A DNA stretch of 64,000 bases from Rubricoccus sp963708165. GTDB lineage: Bacteria; Bacteroidota; Rhodothermia; Rhodothermales; Rubricoccaceae. The stretch's first letter is position 1. Each line of letters begins with the position of its first letter. Below are positions 52,042 to 59,993 of this stretch, one piece after another. Location of the stretch: contig OY970187.1 in NCBI GenBank assembly GCA_963708165.1, positions 3,100,001 through 3,164,000 of the forward strand, written 5' to 3'. Below the pieces are notes generated by a model that saw nothing but the letters and a program-made list of their open reading frames with translations, had not been told where the DNA came from and made no database searches. Made by a program: the position numbers and the translations under genes.

Positions 52042-52696
52042 TTAGGGCGTCTGCACGCGCCGTCTAAGCATCGCGAGCGCCTCTGGCGCGTTGGCGTCGA
52101 GGGTGGTGCCTTCGTCGTCAGTGTCGACCCGGACGAGGCTGCCCGCGTGGTGCTTCAGGACCGTCTGGGCGCCGTCATCGCCGCCAAGACGAAGCAGGTC
52201 TGGGACGAACGCGTTCGCGAAGATCACGGGATGCCCCGGCCGACCGTTCCAGGCGGGGCGGACGATAGCGGGCGTGGGTCTCTGGCGCCAGAGGCCGACC
52301 ACATCCGCAAGCGTCGCGGAGCGCACGAGCGACATGTCGCGGAGCGCCGAGCGGCATGTCGCGGAGCGCACGAGCGGTATGTCGCCGAGCAAGAGCGGCA
52401 GCCCGTCGAGGTCGGGATCCAGAGCCGCGGCGGCGGCGCGGAGCGATGCGCCTATGCCGTCTTGCCATTGGGCGTTGTGGACCGTTCGGATCCCTCGCTC
52501 ATGCGCGAGGGCGGCTACTCGCGCGTGCTCATGCTCCTTCACGACGAGCGTGTCCGCGAACGCGGGGCCGGTCGCCAAGTCGAGGACGTGGGCGAGAACC
52601 GGGCGGACTGCGAGGTCGGCGAGGAGCTTGTTTTCGCGCCCCATCCGCGAGCACGACCGCGGCGAGCACGACCGCGGCGAGGCGCAGGCTGCTCAT
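52042..52696 (-). pseudogene. MocA-like molybdenum cofactor cytidylyltransferase, frameshifted near the start
   Basis: A MobA-like NTP transferase: RMGRENKLLADLAVRPVL, LLGDIPLV with the metal Asp, GRPGHPVIFANAF and GDDGAQTVLKHH. The ATG at 52696 overlaps the NTPase stop (ATGA) and reads SSLRLAAVVLAA, the first half of the LAAGxSxRMG loop. The frame must shift near 52660 to read SCSRMGRENK. A 15-bp duplication (52647-52676) lies at this spot. An in-frame start at 52644 alone would lack the nucleotide-binding loop. A 23-bp triplication follows LLGDIPLV. It would attach CMP to molybdopterin for xanthine-dehydrogenase-type enzymes. Confidence 0.78.
52313..52380 (-). repeat. Three tandem 22-23-bp units inside the mocA-like gene
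   Basis: Units at 52313-52335, 52336-52357 and 52358-52380 (23, 22 and 23 bases), each with GTCGCGGAGCGC at its start. Two extra units add 45 bp, so the frame is kept and about 15 residues (SATCRSALRDMSLVRSA) are inserted just after the catalytic GDIPLV loop. Confidence 0.88.
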
Positions 52697-53187
52697 GACG
52701 TGAGGCGCGGGCCGCCGGGAAGCGTGTCGCCGAGACGCACGACGGTCGCCTCGTCTAGCTCGAAGTGGCGAATGACCCGGTCGAGCAGCCTCTGGCGGAC
52801 GACCAGAAGAAGGCGGGGACCGCCCTGTTGCTGGGCGCGCTCTACAGATGAGACGACAGATGCCGCGAGGCCCTCACCGCGAAGCTCAAGCGGTCCGATT
52901 TCGTCGATGACGAGCCACGTCTCCGCGTCCACAGCGTCGTCGATGCACGCCCGCGCCCACGTGAGCGTCGCGGCGGAAAACGCGAACCGTCCGACCTGCA
53001 CGACGTCCTCTCTGGGTTCGGCTTCGAGTAGCCGCACCTCGCCAGAGGCCAGGCTCAGGATGTGGCGGCGCTCGTCGATGACTGGCTGAAGAACACCGTG
53101 CGCGCGCAGGCCTCTGGCGTCTGCGAATGCGCGGCGGAGGGCGGTGGTTTTGCCCGTCTGGATGGGGCCGGTGAGAACGGCGATCAT
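52693..53187 (-). CDS. THEP1-like nucleoside-triphosphatase
   Basis: 164 residues. Walker A GPIQTGKTTAL (residues 7-17), Walker B WLVIDEIGPLELRGEGL (about 91), RLLLVVRQRLLD following. This is the compact P-loop NTPase type of THEP1 and DUF2478 proteins, found near molybdenum-enzyme genes in other bacteria. The ATG overlaps the upstream membrane-protein stop as ATGA, and its own stop overlaps the mocA start, so it belongs to the XdhC/membrane/NTPase/MocA operon. Confidence 0.88.
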   Translation of the reverse strand: MIAVLTGPIQTGKTTALRRAFADARGLRAHGVLQPVIDERRHILSLASGEVRLLEAEPREDVVQVGRFAFSAATLTWARACIDDAVDAETWLVIDEIGPLELRGEGLAASVVSSVERAQQQGGPRLLLVVRQRLLDRVIRHFELDEATVVRLGDTLPGGPRLTS

Positions 53188-54365
53188 GGCGCGCCGGTCG
53201 GTTCTGACGCGCTCGGTGCGAGGGCGGCAGAGGCGGTGAGGACCGCGAAGGCCACGGGCCTCATCGCGCCCTGTCCTCGCGTTTCGCTCCACGCCAGCCG
53301 CGCGATGGAGCGGAGTTCGGGAAGCTGCCCGGCGGCGCGCGCCACATCGGCGCCACGTCGGGACCGACCCGCAAAACGGTGGACGAGCCGGAGCGCCAGA
53401 GGCGCCACGATGGAGGTCCACAGGCCGAGAAGCGCGGCCGCCCGTAGCAGGGCCACGGCTGCCTCGGCGGCGGGCCCGGAGCTTCCTTCGGCAAATCCGA
53501 GCGCGGCGTAGGCTGCCAGCAGTGCAGCCACCAGGCCGACGCGCCGAACCACCGGCCGTGCGTACCACCGACGCGAGCCGCCAGAGGCGCGCGCCACACG
53601 CTCGTCGGCGTGCTCCCGCGCGGCCCGCGCGAGGCTCGCGGCACGTGGGCTCTGAGCCGCCTGGAAGGCCTGCCGGGGCACGCGCGCCGCCAGCACACCC
53701 GCAACTACGCCGACCACGAGGTGCACGCCGACGTAGATCGACACGAGCCACACGCTCCCGGACCTCGCGGTGAACTCCGCGCCCACGACACCCCCGAGTT
53801 GACGCGCGGCGAGGGCCACGAGCGAATCGACGGCATCCCAGAAGGCGGCGCCGAAGAGGATCGTCATGACCAGAACTCTCTGAACTGCGGATTCCGCGAG
53901 TGCGACGACGCCCAGCGCCAGAGGCCCGAGCGTCCGGCCGAGCGTGGGCAGCACGAGCGCGGCCAGCCCGCCCTGGAACGCGACGGCGATGTAGGCGCCG
54001 ACGGGGCTGTGCGGACTCGCCGCCGCCTTGACGCCGAGCACGATGGCCGTCGCTCCGAGGAGCGTCCGGCGAACCGACCGTCCGTCCCGGCGCGCGGCCT
54101 CCGCCAGCAACGCCAGAAGCACGACGGCGCTGGACCCAACGAGAAGACCTGTCAATGGGAGACGGAGGGCGTGGAGCGCGCCGCCAAGGCCCACCTCAAC
54201 AAGCCCCCAGAGCGCCGTCAACCGCGCGACAGCGTACGAATGCGCGGCCTCTGGCGGGGGCGCAACGGCGCGAAAACCGCTGGCCTCTGGCGGAGCATTG
54301 CGCGTAGCTAGAGGCGCGGTGTCGTGTGGGGCCGCCTGCGGATCGGCTACAGGGTGGACGCTCAC
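53184..54365 (-). CDS. Multispanning membrane protein of the XdhC-MocA operon
   Basis: 393 residues with about eight or nine hydrophobic segments between residues 45 and 345, interrupted by an Arg-rich cytoplasmic loop (about 225-265: PRQAFQAAQSPRAAS...). No recognised family signature. The Ala/Leu/Gly-rich helices recall the substrate-capture or energising components of small-molecule transporters. GTG start overlaps the XdhC stop as GTGA, and its own stop overlaps the NTPase ATG. A transport or membrane-assembly role for the cofactor pathway is inferred from context only. Confidence 0.72.
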   Translation of the reverse strand: MSVHPVADPQAAPHDTAPLATRNAPPEASGFRAVAPPPEAAHSYAVARLTALWGLVEVGLGGALHALRLPLTGLLVGSSAVVLLALLAEAARRDGRSVRRTLLGATAIVLGVKAAASPHSPVGAYIAVAFQGGLAALVLPTLGRTLGPLALGVVALAESAVQRVLVMTILFGAAFWDAVDSLVALAARQLGGVVGAEFTARSGSVWLVSIYVGVHLVVGVVAGVLAARVPRQAFQAAQSPRAASLARAAREHADERVARASGGSRRWYARPVVRRVGLVAALLAAYAALGFAEGSSGPAAEAAVALLRAAALLGLWTSIVAPLALRLVHRFAGRSRRGADVARAAGQLPELRSIARLAWSETRGQGAMRPVAFAVLTASAALAPSASEPTGAP

Positions 54366-54931
54366 GAGAGGCTGGCGGGATGATCTCGGAGCGACACGGC
54401 ACGCTTATCCATTCCCCACCGACGAGACTGGCTCAGAACCTCGGCGCACGTCGCGAGCGCGATCTCCTCTGGCGTCTCGGCGCCCAGATCCAACCCGACG
54501 GGCGAGTGGAGACGGCCCGTTGGAAGCGTCAGGCCTGTCGCGGCGAGGTCTGCGACGAGCCGCGCGGTGCGGCGGCGGGACCCGAGGAGCCCGAGGTACG
54601 GAGCGCCAGAGGCCGAGAGCGCGGCGACGAGGCTGCGGGCGAGGTCGTGCGTCATCACCACAGTAGCGGTTCGCGCGTCCGCGGCTGCGGTCACGCCAGA
54701 GGCGTCGGGGATCGCGAGCGCCGCGTTTGCTTCGGGCCTCGCCGTTGACCGTGAGGGTGAGGCTCGCCAGAGGCGCGCCGGAGGGGACAGACATGGGCAT
54801 TCTGCAACAGGAGAGGCTCGGCTCCGTGCCGGTCCGAGGCGTTCGTCTCGGGGAGTCCTAGGTACGACAACCACTCTACTCGAGGCGTCCACCCCAGCAG
54901 GAATCGGCGCCAGAGGCCCGCCCGGCGCCAC
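54362..54931 (-). CDS. XdhC-family protein, N-terminally short or damaged
   Basis: Residues 65-165 are a good XdhC C-terminal (Rossmann) domain: ATVVMTHD (89-96), PYLGLLGSRRRTARLV (111-126), and SPVGLDLGAETPEEIAL (143-159). XdhC binds molybdenum cofactor and inserts it, sulfurated, into xanthine dehydrogenase-like enzymes. Residues 1-65 do not look like the expected first half (no GxGxxA loop). Other frames there are no better, so the gene may be truncated or frameshifted. First gene of the four-gene operon. Confidence 0.66.
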   Translation of the reverse strand: MAPGGPLAPIPAGVDASSRVVVVPRTPRDERLGPARSRASPVAECPCLSPPARLWRASPSRSTARPEANAALAIPDASGVTAAADARTATVVMTHDLARSLVAALSASGAPYLGLLGSRRRTARLVADLAATGLTLPTGRLHSPVGLDLGAETPEEIALATCAEVLSQSRRWGMDKRAVSLRDHPASLS

Positions 54932-55108
54932 ATCTAGCAGGCGGTGCGGCGCGCTAAGGTCTTGCCCCTCTCGCGATAGCCGAAAGAACCCGACCCGCGC
55001 GAGTCGCCTTCTCTCGTGCCGTCCGCTCTCCCGCCAGAGGCCTCTGGCGCCGCCGACGCGCGGCAGAGCGACGTTCTACCTTCTGAGCCCAGACTTCCGT
55101 GCTCTCCC

Positions 55109-56257
55109 GTGATCGATTTCTCCCGCCTCGCGAGCCAACTCGGCGACTTCTCGGCGTACCAGCGCCAGGAGCAGAACCGTCACGCGTGGCGGCTGGAGAC
55201 GGCGTGCGACTGCATGTGCGAGTGCGCGCCGGACTGGGAGGCTCTGGCGGAGCGCGTGCGTGGGGCCGGGCGGGGGCCGCTGCGCGGAATCCCGCTAGGC
55301 CAGCCCGACACGAGCACGGCCTCTGGCGACCGGCCGCGGACCGTCACGGTCGTCGCGACGGACGGCAGCCAGATCTTCCCCGACCGGCACTCCGACCCGG
55401 CGTGCTACCTGCTCAACGTCGGCCGGATCGCGCTGCACTACGGCACACTCGACCCGCCGCTGATGCGCGCCGAGCCCGACTTCCGCTACTCGCGCGGCGA
55501 CTTGGACGACCTGGCGCCAGACGACCCGGCCACGCCAGAGGCCTCGGCCGAGGTGGTCTCGGCCCTGCGCGACGAGCAGGAACTGGACTGGCTGCACAAG
55601 ACCGCTGTCGAAGAACGCCGCAGCGGGCGCGAGATCGTGGCGCTGGCCGACGGCACGCTCATCCGCTGGATGCTCCGCGGCATGAAAAACCGCACGCTGG
55701 AGGCGACGCTTCTGGCGCGCTACGTCGCCATCCTCGACCGCTTTCAGAAGGATGGCGTGCCTCTGGCGTCGTACATCTCGCGGCCGGGCTCGTCCGAGGT
55801 GGTCAACCTGCTCCGCTTGCACCGCGGCGAGGAGGACTGGGCGACGGGCGACGACTCGCTGCACGGCCTGTTGGACCGGCACGTGTTCGAGCGGTTGCTC
55901 AAGGTGGGCGAGCGCAGCACCACGTTCCAGAGCCGGAGCGAGGTGCTCTCGCAGTATGGCCCGCACCAGATCGTGGCGTTTTACCTCCGCCTCAAGGGCG
56001 AGGTGGCGCGCGTGGAAATGCCCGAGTGGGCGGCCAAGGTGCCCGGCTGGCTGGGCTTGGTTCACTCGGTGCTGCTCGATCAGGCCGAAAAGGGCGGCGG
56101 CTACCCCATCATCCTGCAGGAAGCACACGAGCGCGCCGTCGTCCGCGCCGAGGAGCGGGAGATGTTCTTTCGCCTGCTCACCGGCCGCCTGCGGCGCGAC
56201 GGACTGGGTGCGGCCGCCAGCGGCAAGAGCGTCTCCAAGCAAGTGCCGCGGGTGTAG
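55109..56257 (+). CDS. NurA-domain 5'-3' nuclease
   Basis: 382 residues from the GTG at 55109 (MIDFSRLASQLGDF). The NurA catalytic Asp is in VVATDGSQIFPDRH (Asp85), with a second acidic motif in EIVALADGTLIRW. A long helical region and AFYLRLKGEVARVEMPEW follow as in NurA proteins. NurA works with the HerA helicase in DNA end resection. HerA is not in the window, but a HAS-barrel protein of the same system is 1.1 kb downstream. An alternative start at 55016 adds motif-rich residues. Confidence 0.86.
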   Translation: MIDFSRLASQLGDFSAYQRQEQNRHAWRLETACDCMCECAPDWEALAERVRGAGRGPLRGIPLGQPDTSTASGDRPRTVTVVATDGSQIFPDRHSDPACYLLNVGRIALHYGTLDPPLMRAEPDFRYSRGDLDDLAPDDPATPEASAEVVSALRDEQELDWLHKTAVEERRSGREIVALADGTLIRWMLRGMKNRTLEATLLARYVAILDRFQKDGVPLASYISRPGSSEVVNLLRLHRGEEDWATGDDSLHGLLDRHVFERLLKVGERSTTFQSRSEVLSQYGPHQIVAFYLRLKGEVARVEMPEWAAKVPGWLGLVHSVLLDQAEKGGGYPIILQEAHERAVVRAEEREMFFRLLTGRLRRDGLGAAASGKSVSKQVPRV

Positions 56258-56334
56258 GGCTCGCCGCCAGAGGCCTCTGGCGGGGGCAGCGTGTGGGCGG
56301 AACAGTTGACCGTTCTGTCGCGCCCAGCACCACG

Positions 56335-56736
56335 TCACCAGACTTCTTGCTTAATGAAGCTCTTCAACTTCGGCGACACCAGCCGCCAGACGCCCCAATC
56401 CCGGAGGACCGTAGCGTCGTTGGGCTGCAAGAACGAGATGTAGGCCGCGTTCTCGATCTCAGGGTCAGCGTCAGCACGCTCAACGGTCTCATTCAGAAGG
56501 TCGAACGTCCTGCGCAGCGTGTCGAAGTCCTCGCGTGGGGCAGCGCGCCGAACGACGGAGGCGAGCGCGCCCATAACAATGTGGACTCCACCTCCGGGAC
56601 TGAGCTGCTCCGGTTCGAGCGGGTTGATGAGCGCGCTGTCGGTTGCCTCGGGTACCCGTTCCAACACGTCGGCTAGAAAGTCCGCTTGGGTATAGCCGTG
56701 CGGGAGAAGCTGACCCTTTCCTTGGGGAAGCATCAT
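56335..56736 (-). CDS. Hypothetical protein, acidic, immunity-protein-like
   Basis: 133 residues, unrecognised. Mostly helical and acidic (YTQADFLADVLERVPEATDS; FDLLNETVERADADPEIENAAYISFL; DWGVWRLVSPKLKSFI). It resembles small DUF7674-type/immunity-like proteins in pattern. Not motif-derived. It lies on the minus strand between nurA and the HAS-barrel gene. Lack of the dispersed motif inside may mean later arrival. Confidence 0.62.
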   Translation of the reverse strand: MMLPQGKGQLLPHGYTQADFLADVLERVPEATDSALINPLEPEQLSPGGGVHIVMGALASVVRRAAPREDFDTLRRTFDLLNETVERADADPEIENAAYISFLQPNDATVLRDWGVWRLVSPKLKSFIKQEVW

Positions 56737-56885
56737 CGGATGGAGCGCGGCAGAACGGATGGGCGCTCAGACGCAGCACGCGCTGAGCAGTTGAAGCGAA
56801 GCATACGCCTCTGGCGCCAGAGGCCGAACGCGGCACGGCGTCCTGTCGGACTGCAGCGCCGGGTTCTACGGCCCGAGCACAGAGC

Positions 56886-57206
56886 CTAAGATTGCTGACG
56901 GAGAGCTTCATACTCCGCCCGCACGTCCTCGTCTATCTCAACTTGCCCCGAGCCCGCCCAATGCCGGTCGCTCCCATCGCGCTTGATCCCGGAGATCCAA
57001 TACTCATCCCCTGTCTCGACCTCCTCGAAGTTCCCCGAGGAGCCCCCGCCTTTAATCCGTTCGAACCGGCGACCATCGTAGTAGACCGAACGACCGGACT
57101 TCGAGAACGAGACGCGGCCGATACGGGCGGGGCCGTTGTCGTTGAAGCCGGACTTCTGTTCGAGGTACATGATCCGACTGTTGCTGTCGCGGTCAAGTTG
57201 GCTCAT
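56886..57206 (-). CDS. Small conserved protein, SH3-like, unknown function
   Basis: 106 residues from the ATG at 57206. RIMYLEQKSGFNDNGPARIGRVSFSKSGRSVYYDGRRFE, then VETGDEYWISGIKRDGSDRHW and the acidic end VEIDEDVRAEYEALRQ. I recognise this as a widespread small protein family, sometimes mislabelled as 1-deoxyxylulose-phosphate synthase, with no known function. Probably a small beta-barrel. No signal peptide. No dispersed motif. Confidence 0.82.
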   Translation of the reverse strand: MSQLDRDSNSRIMYLEQKSGFNDNGPARIGRVSFSKSGRSVYYDGRRFERIKGGGSSGNFEEVETGDEYWISGIKRDGSDRHWAGSGQVEIDEDVRAEYEALRQQS

Positions 57207-57350
57207 AGAAGGCAGGCTTTCGAGGCCGTAGAACAAGCATTGGGCGGCGCCGCGCCTGATAGACCCGGCGCAGCCTCGCCTGCAAACTACGCGGGCACCT
57301 CGCCAGAGGCCTCTGGCGCCACGCCCCCGCCAGAGGCGCGATCTTCCCGC

Positions 57351-57980
57351 ATGAGCACGCCCATCGCCGAAGTCGTCGCCAGCAGCACCCGCGAGATCGT
57401 CGCCGAGACGTACCGCGACGCCGAGCCGCCCGCGTTCGGCACGTGGATCGAGGTGGACACCGCCTCTGGCGCGACGCTGTACGCGCTCGTGAGCCACACC
57501 GAGACCGGGAGCCTGGAGCCCGGCCGCCGCGCGATGGCGCTGGGCGCAGGCTGGGACCGCGAGACGATCCAGCGCGAGATGCCACAGCTGCAAGAACTCA
57601 TCCGCACGACGGTCCGCGCGCAGATCCTGGGCTGGTGGGACGGTACGTCTAAACGCCCCGACGGTCGGCCGCGCGTCCGCCAGTCGCTGCCGCCGCAGAT
57701 CGCGGCGCTGCACGACCGCGTGCGCGCCTGCGCGCCAGAGGCCGTGGCGCTTCTCGGCGAGCCGTTCGACGCGCTCCGCACCCTCGCGCGCCACCCCGAC
57801 CCGGCCGTCCCGGCGGACGACCTGATCGCGGCCGTCCTGAGCGGCCTCTACCGCGCCCACGGCCGCGGTGATGAAGGCGAAGCCGTACTTCTCTCCGCCG
57901 GGCGCGCGCTGCTCCGCCTGCTCGACGACGACCACGAGCGCCTGACCTCCATCCTCCGCCGCGCCCAGGATGCCATCTAG
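57351..57980 (+). CDS. HAS-barrel domain protein (HerA/NurA-associated)
   Basis: 209 residues. Residues 5-75 form a HAS-barrel as at the N-terminus of HerA: EVVASSTREIVAETYRDAEPPAFGTWIEV, TLYALVSHTETGSLEPGRRAMALG, then MPQLQELIRTTVRAQILGW. The rest is helical (PPQIAALHDRVRACAPEAV; RALLRLLDDDHERL) and lacks any P-loop, so it is not a helicase. Stand-alone HAS-barrel genes occur beside herA/nurA in some lineages. ATG chosen because upstream residues are motif-derived. Confidence 0.76.
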   Translation: MSTPIAEVVASSTREIVAETYRDAEPPAFGTWIEVDTASGATLYALVSHTETGSLEPGRRAMALGAGWDRETIQREMPQLQELIRTTVRAQILGWWDGTSKRPDGRPRVRQSLPPQIAALHDRVRACAPEAVALLGEPFDALRTLARHPDPAVPADDLIAAVLSGLYRAHGRGDEGEAVLLSAGRALLRLLDDDHERLTSILRRAQDAI

Positions 57981-59283
57981 CCGCTTCTGGCGACGTGCCG
58001 CGGAGCGAGCCGGGCGCAGTCTCTGGCGCCAGAGGCCCCGGCGGTTTGCGCCTCGGCGGGTTGCGCCCCGGCGGGTTGCGCCTCTGGCGGTGCTGACGCT
58101 CGCACTCGTCTTCGCCAGCGGCTGCGCAGATAAGCCTGAGCCGGTGGCCCTGCCGGAGCCGCCAGAGGCTGAGCAGATCCGCGAGGATCTCGCAGGACTC
58201 CGGTTCGACTTCTTCGAGGACGAAGCGGGCGCGAGGCCGTGGACCATCGAGGCCGAGGAGATCCGCAACCTGCAGGTGCTGGATCAGGTGCTAGACGACA
58301 GTGCGCGCGTGGCGCGGTCGCGGGTGTCGCTCGCGCTCCGGGCTTCCAAGCGCACCATTCAGGGCACGCTCATCCTGCGCCACCGCCGCGAGGGCGCGCA
58401 GTGGGTGTTCGAGGGCGGAGGCCGCTCCGGTCCCAGTTGGCGCGCGGGCGACGCCGAGGCGACGCTGTTCGAGGTCCGAGCCCTCGCCGACACCACGTTT
58501 CGCACGCGAAGCCTCGCGCTCAACCCCATCGCGCGCTACGAGAGCGGCCGCTACCTCGCACCTCTGGCGCCCTTTGAGAGCCGCGCCCGCGCGCTGTTCG
58601 ACTCCACGTTTGCGAGCGACAGCCTGTCCCTCGCGGCAGAGACCGCGCTGAACCGGGCCGCTGGCGAAACCATCGCCGCGCGTGGCGCCACGCTTTACGC
58701 GCTCCGCGCGGGAGGCGCACCGGTGCCGGTGCGCGTGGACAGCGTCCATGTCAGCCTCCTCGGGTGCGAGTACGCGTCGGCCTACGCGTCTGCGCCAGAG
58801 GCAGCGATGCGGGCGCGCCTGGGCACCTCGTCCAGCGTGATGGGTGCGCCTCTGGCGGACGGCAAGCCGCTGGAACGCTCGCTCGCCAGAGCGCTGGAAG
58901 GCGTCGCGCGCCAGAGGTTCAGTCTCGCAGGCGTGGACACGCAGCGGATGCGCCAGAAGCGCTCCACGGCGGCAGACCTGGACGGCGACGGGCGAGACGA
59001 AGCGGTGGGCGTGTTCACGGTCGGCGAGGGCGAGCGCCAGCGCAGCCTCGCCGTAGCCGTCGCGCCCGGAGCTTCGGCGCCGCGCCTGCTCTTCGAGCGC
59101 GTCCCGGACCGCGCCAGCGGCTTCCTCACCCTCACCCTGCTCGGCGTGCTCGATGCGGACGGCGACGGCGCAGCCGAGGTGATTTTCTTGGAGGAAGGCT
59201 ACGAGGTCTTCCGCTACCTCATCGTGACCTATCGCGGCGGCCGGTTTACCGACGCGTTTCGTGGCGGCGGAGGCGGCTGCTGA
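57970..59283 (+). CDS. Lipoprotein with FG-GAP-like repeats
   Basis: 437 residues, overlapping the HAS-barrel gene by 11 bp. The N-region is Arg-rich (from the 15-bp repeats), then LAVLTLALVFASGC gives a lipobox. The mature protein is unrecognised up to about 320. Then two FG-GAP/VCBS-like Ca-binding motifs appear: DLDGDGRDEAVGVF and VLDADGDGAAEVIFL. It ends YRGGRFTDAFRGGGGGC. Likely a periplasmic or outer-membrane lipoprotein. The TGA is followed by the 18-bp motif palindrome. Confidence 0.78.
   Translation: MPSSRFWRRAAERAGRSLWRQRPRRFAPRRVAPRRVAPLAVLTLALVFASGCADKPEPVALPEPPEAEQIREDLAGLRFDFFEDEAGARPWTIEAEEIRNLQVLDQVLDDSARVARSRVSLALRASKRTIQGTLILRHRREGAQWVFEGGGRSGPSWRAGDAEATLFEVRALADTTFRTRSLALNPIARYESGRYLAPLAPFESRARALFDSTFASDSLSLAAETALNRAAGETIAARGATLYALRAGGAPVPVRVDSVHVSLLGCEYASAYASAPEAAMRARLGTSSSVMGAPLADGKPLERSLARALEGVARQRFSLAGVDTQRMRQKRSTAADLDGDGRDEAVGVFTVGEGERQRSLAVAVAPGASAPRLLFERVPDRASGFLTLTLLGVLDADGDGAAEVIFLEEGYEVFRYLIVTYRGGRFTDAFRGGGGGC
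58036..58080 (+). repeat. Three tandem 15-bp units in the lipoprotein leader
   Basis: Units at 58036-58050, 58051-58065 and 58066-58080; the last is CCCCGGCGGGTTGCG. They read RRFAP/RRVAP here. The purN array unit (coding strand TCCCGGCGGGTTGCG) differs by one base but is read in a different frame. Confidence 0.88.
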
Positions 59284-59301
59284 GCCTCTGGCGCCAGAGG
59301 C
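59284..59301. repeat. 18-bp palindrome forming the whole spacer of two convergent genes
   Basis: GCCTCTGGCGCCAGAGGC begins right after the TGA of the plus gene (59281-59283) and its last base is the first base of the minus gene's stop (CTA 59301-59303). The entire intergenic space is one motif pair. Confidence 0.93.
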
Positions 59302-59798
59302 TAAAAGATCACGCCTGCCCGGACCGGGATCAGGAACGTCAGCGCGTCTGAGCCGACGACGAGCGCCGGGTCGATCTCCAAGTACAGCGACGTTTCGGAG
59401 AGCGGAATCGCCCAGCCGAAGCCCACATGGACGGTCGGCCCCGCACCGCCACCGGAGAACGGCACGTAGCCGCCGAAGCCACCGATGAGGTAGCGAACGG
59501 AGTTTGCGCCGCCAGGCAATGTCACAATCATCGAGACCTGCGGCGTGGCCGTGAGCACGGCGCTGCCCGCGAGACTCGTCGAGATCCCGAGGCTGGCCGC
59601 CGCGGACAGGTCGCTGTTGACCGGCAGCGCCACACGCCCACGGATGCCCAGCCCCACACCGGGGTCTACGTCGCCTGCCCTGACCGGAATCACGAGCGCG
59701 TCGATGCCGACGCCGATGCGCGGCGGCGCGGTCTGCGAGAGGGCAGGGGCGGCCATCAGCAAGAGGGCGAGCAGCGAGAAGGCGAGGCGCGAAACCAT
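59301..59798 (-). CDS. Small outer-membrane beta-barrel-like protein
   Basis: 165 residues from the ATG at 59798. Signal peptide MVSRLAFSLLALLLMAAPALSQ. The mature part has alternating hydrophobic strands rich in Gly (GVGLGIRGRVALPV, GPTVHVGFGWAIPLS, SLYLEIDPALVVG) and ends in a hydrophobic residue followed by Phe (AGVIF), as outer-membrane barrels do. Function unknown. Convergent with the lipoprotein gene. Confidence 0.78.
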   Translation of the reverse strand: MVSRLAFSLLALLLMAAPALSQTAPPRIGVGIDALVIPVRAGDVDPGVGLGIRGRVALPVNSDLSAAASLGISTSLAGSAVLTATPQVSMIVTLPGGANSVRYLIGGFGGYVPFSGGGAGPTVHVGFGWAIPLSETSLYLEIDPALVVGSDALTFLIPVRAGVIF

Positions 59799-59993
59799 GA
59801 GAGCGTCGGGGGTGCGCCGCAAACTATCACGCCGCGAGAGGCCTCGGCGGCCTCTGGCGCGCGAGATATGCGCGCCCGCGTGCGAGGGCCGCCGTGCGTC
59901 GCCAGAGGCCTCTGCGGGGTGCTCCTGCAGGGTGCTGTGCAACCGGCCTCTGGAGGTGCCGTAGTCTTCGCCCGTCACCCGCCTCCCCGTCCG

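Noticed and set aside
54691..54933. Alternative frame MWRRAGLWRRF as the true N-terminus of the XdhC-like gene
   Set aside because: It contains no XdhC features and would need another frameshift; left as an uncertainty in the gene entry.
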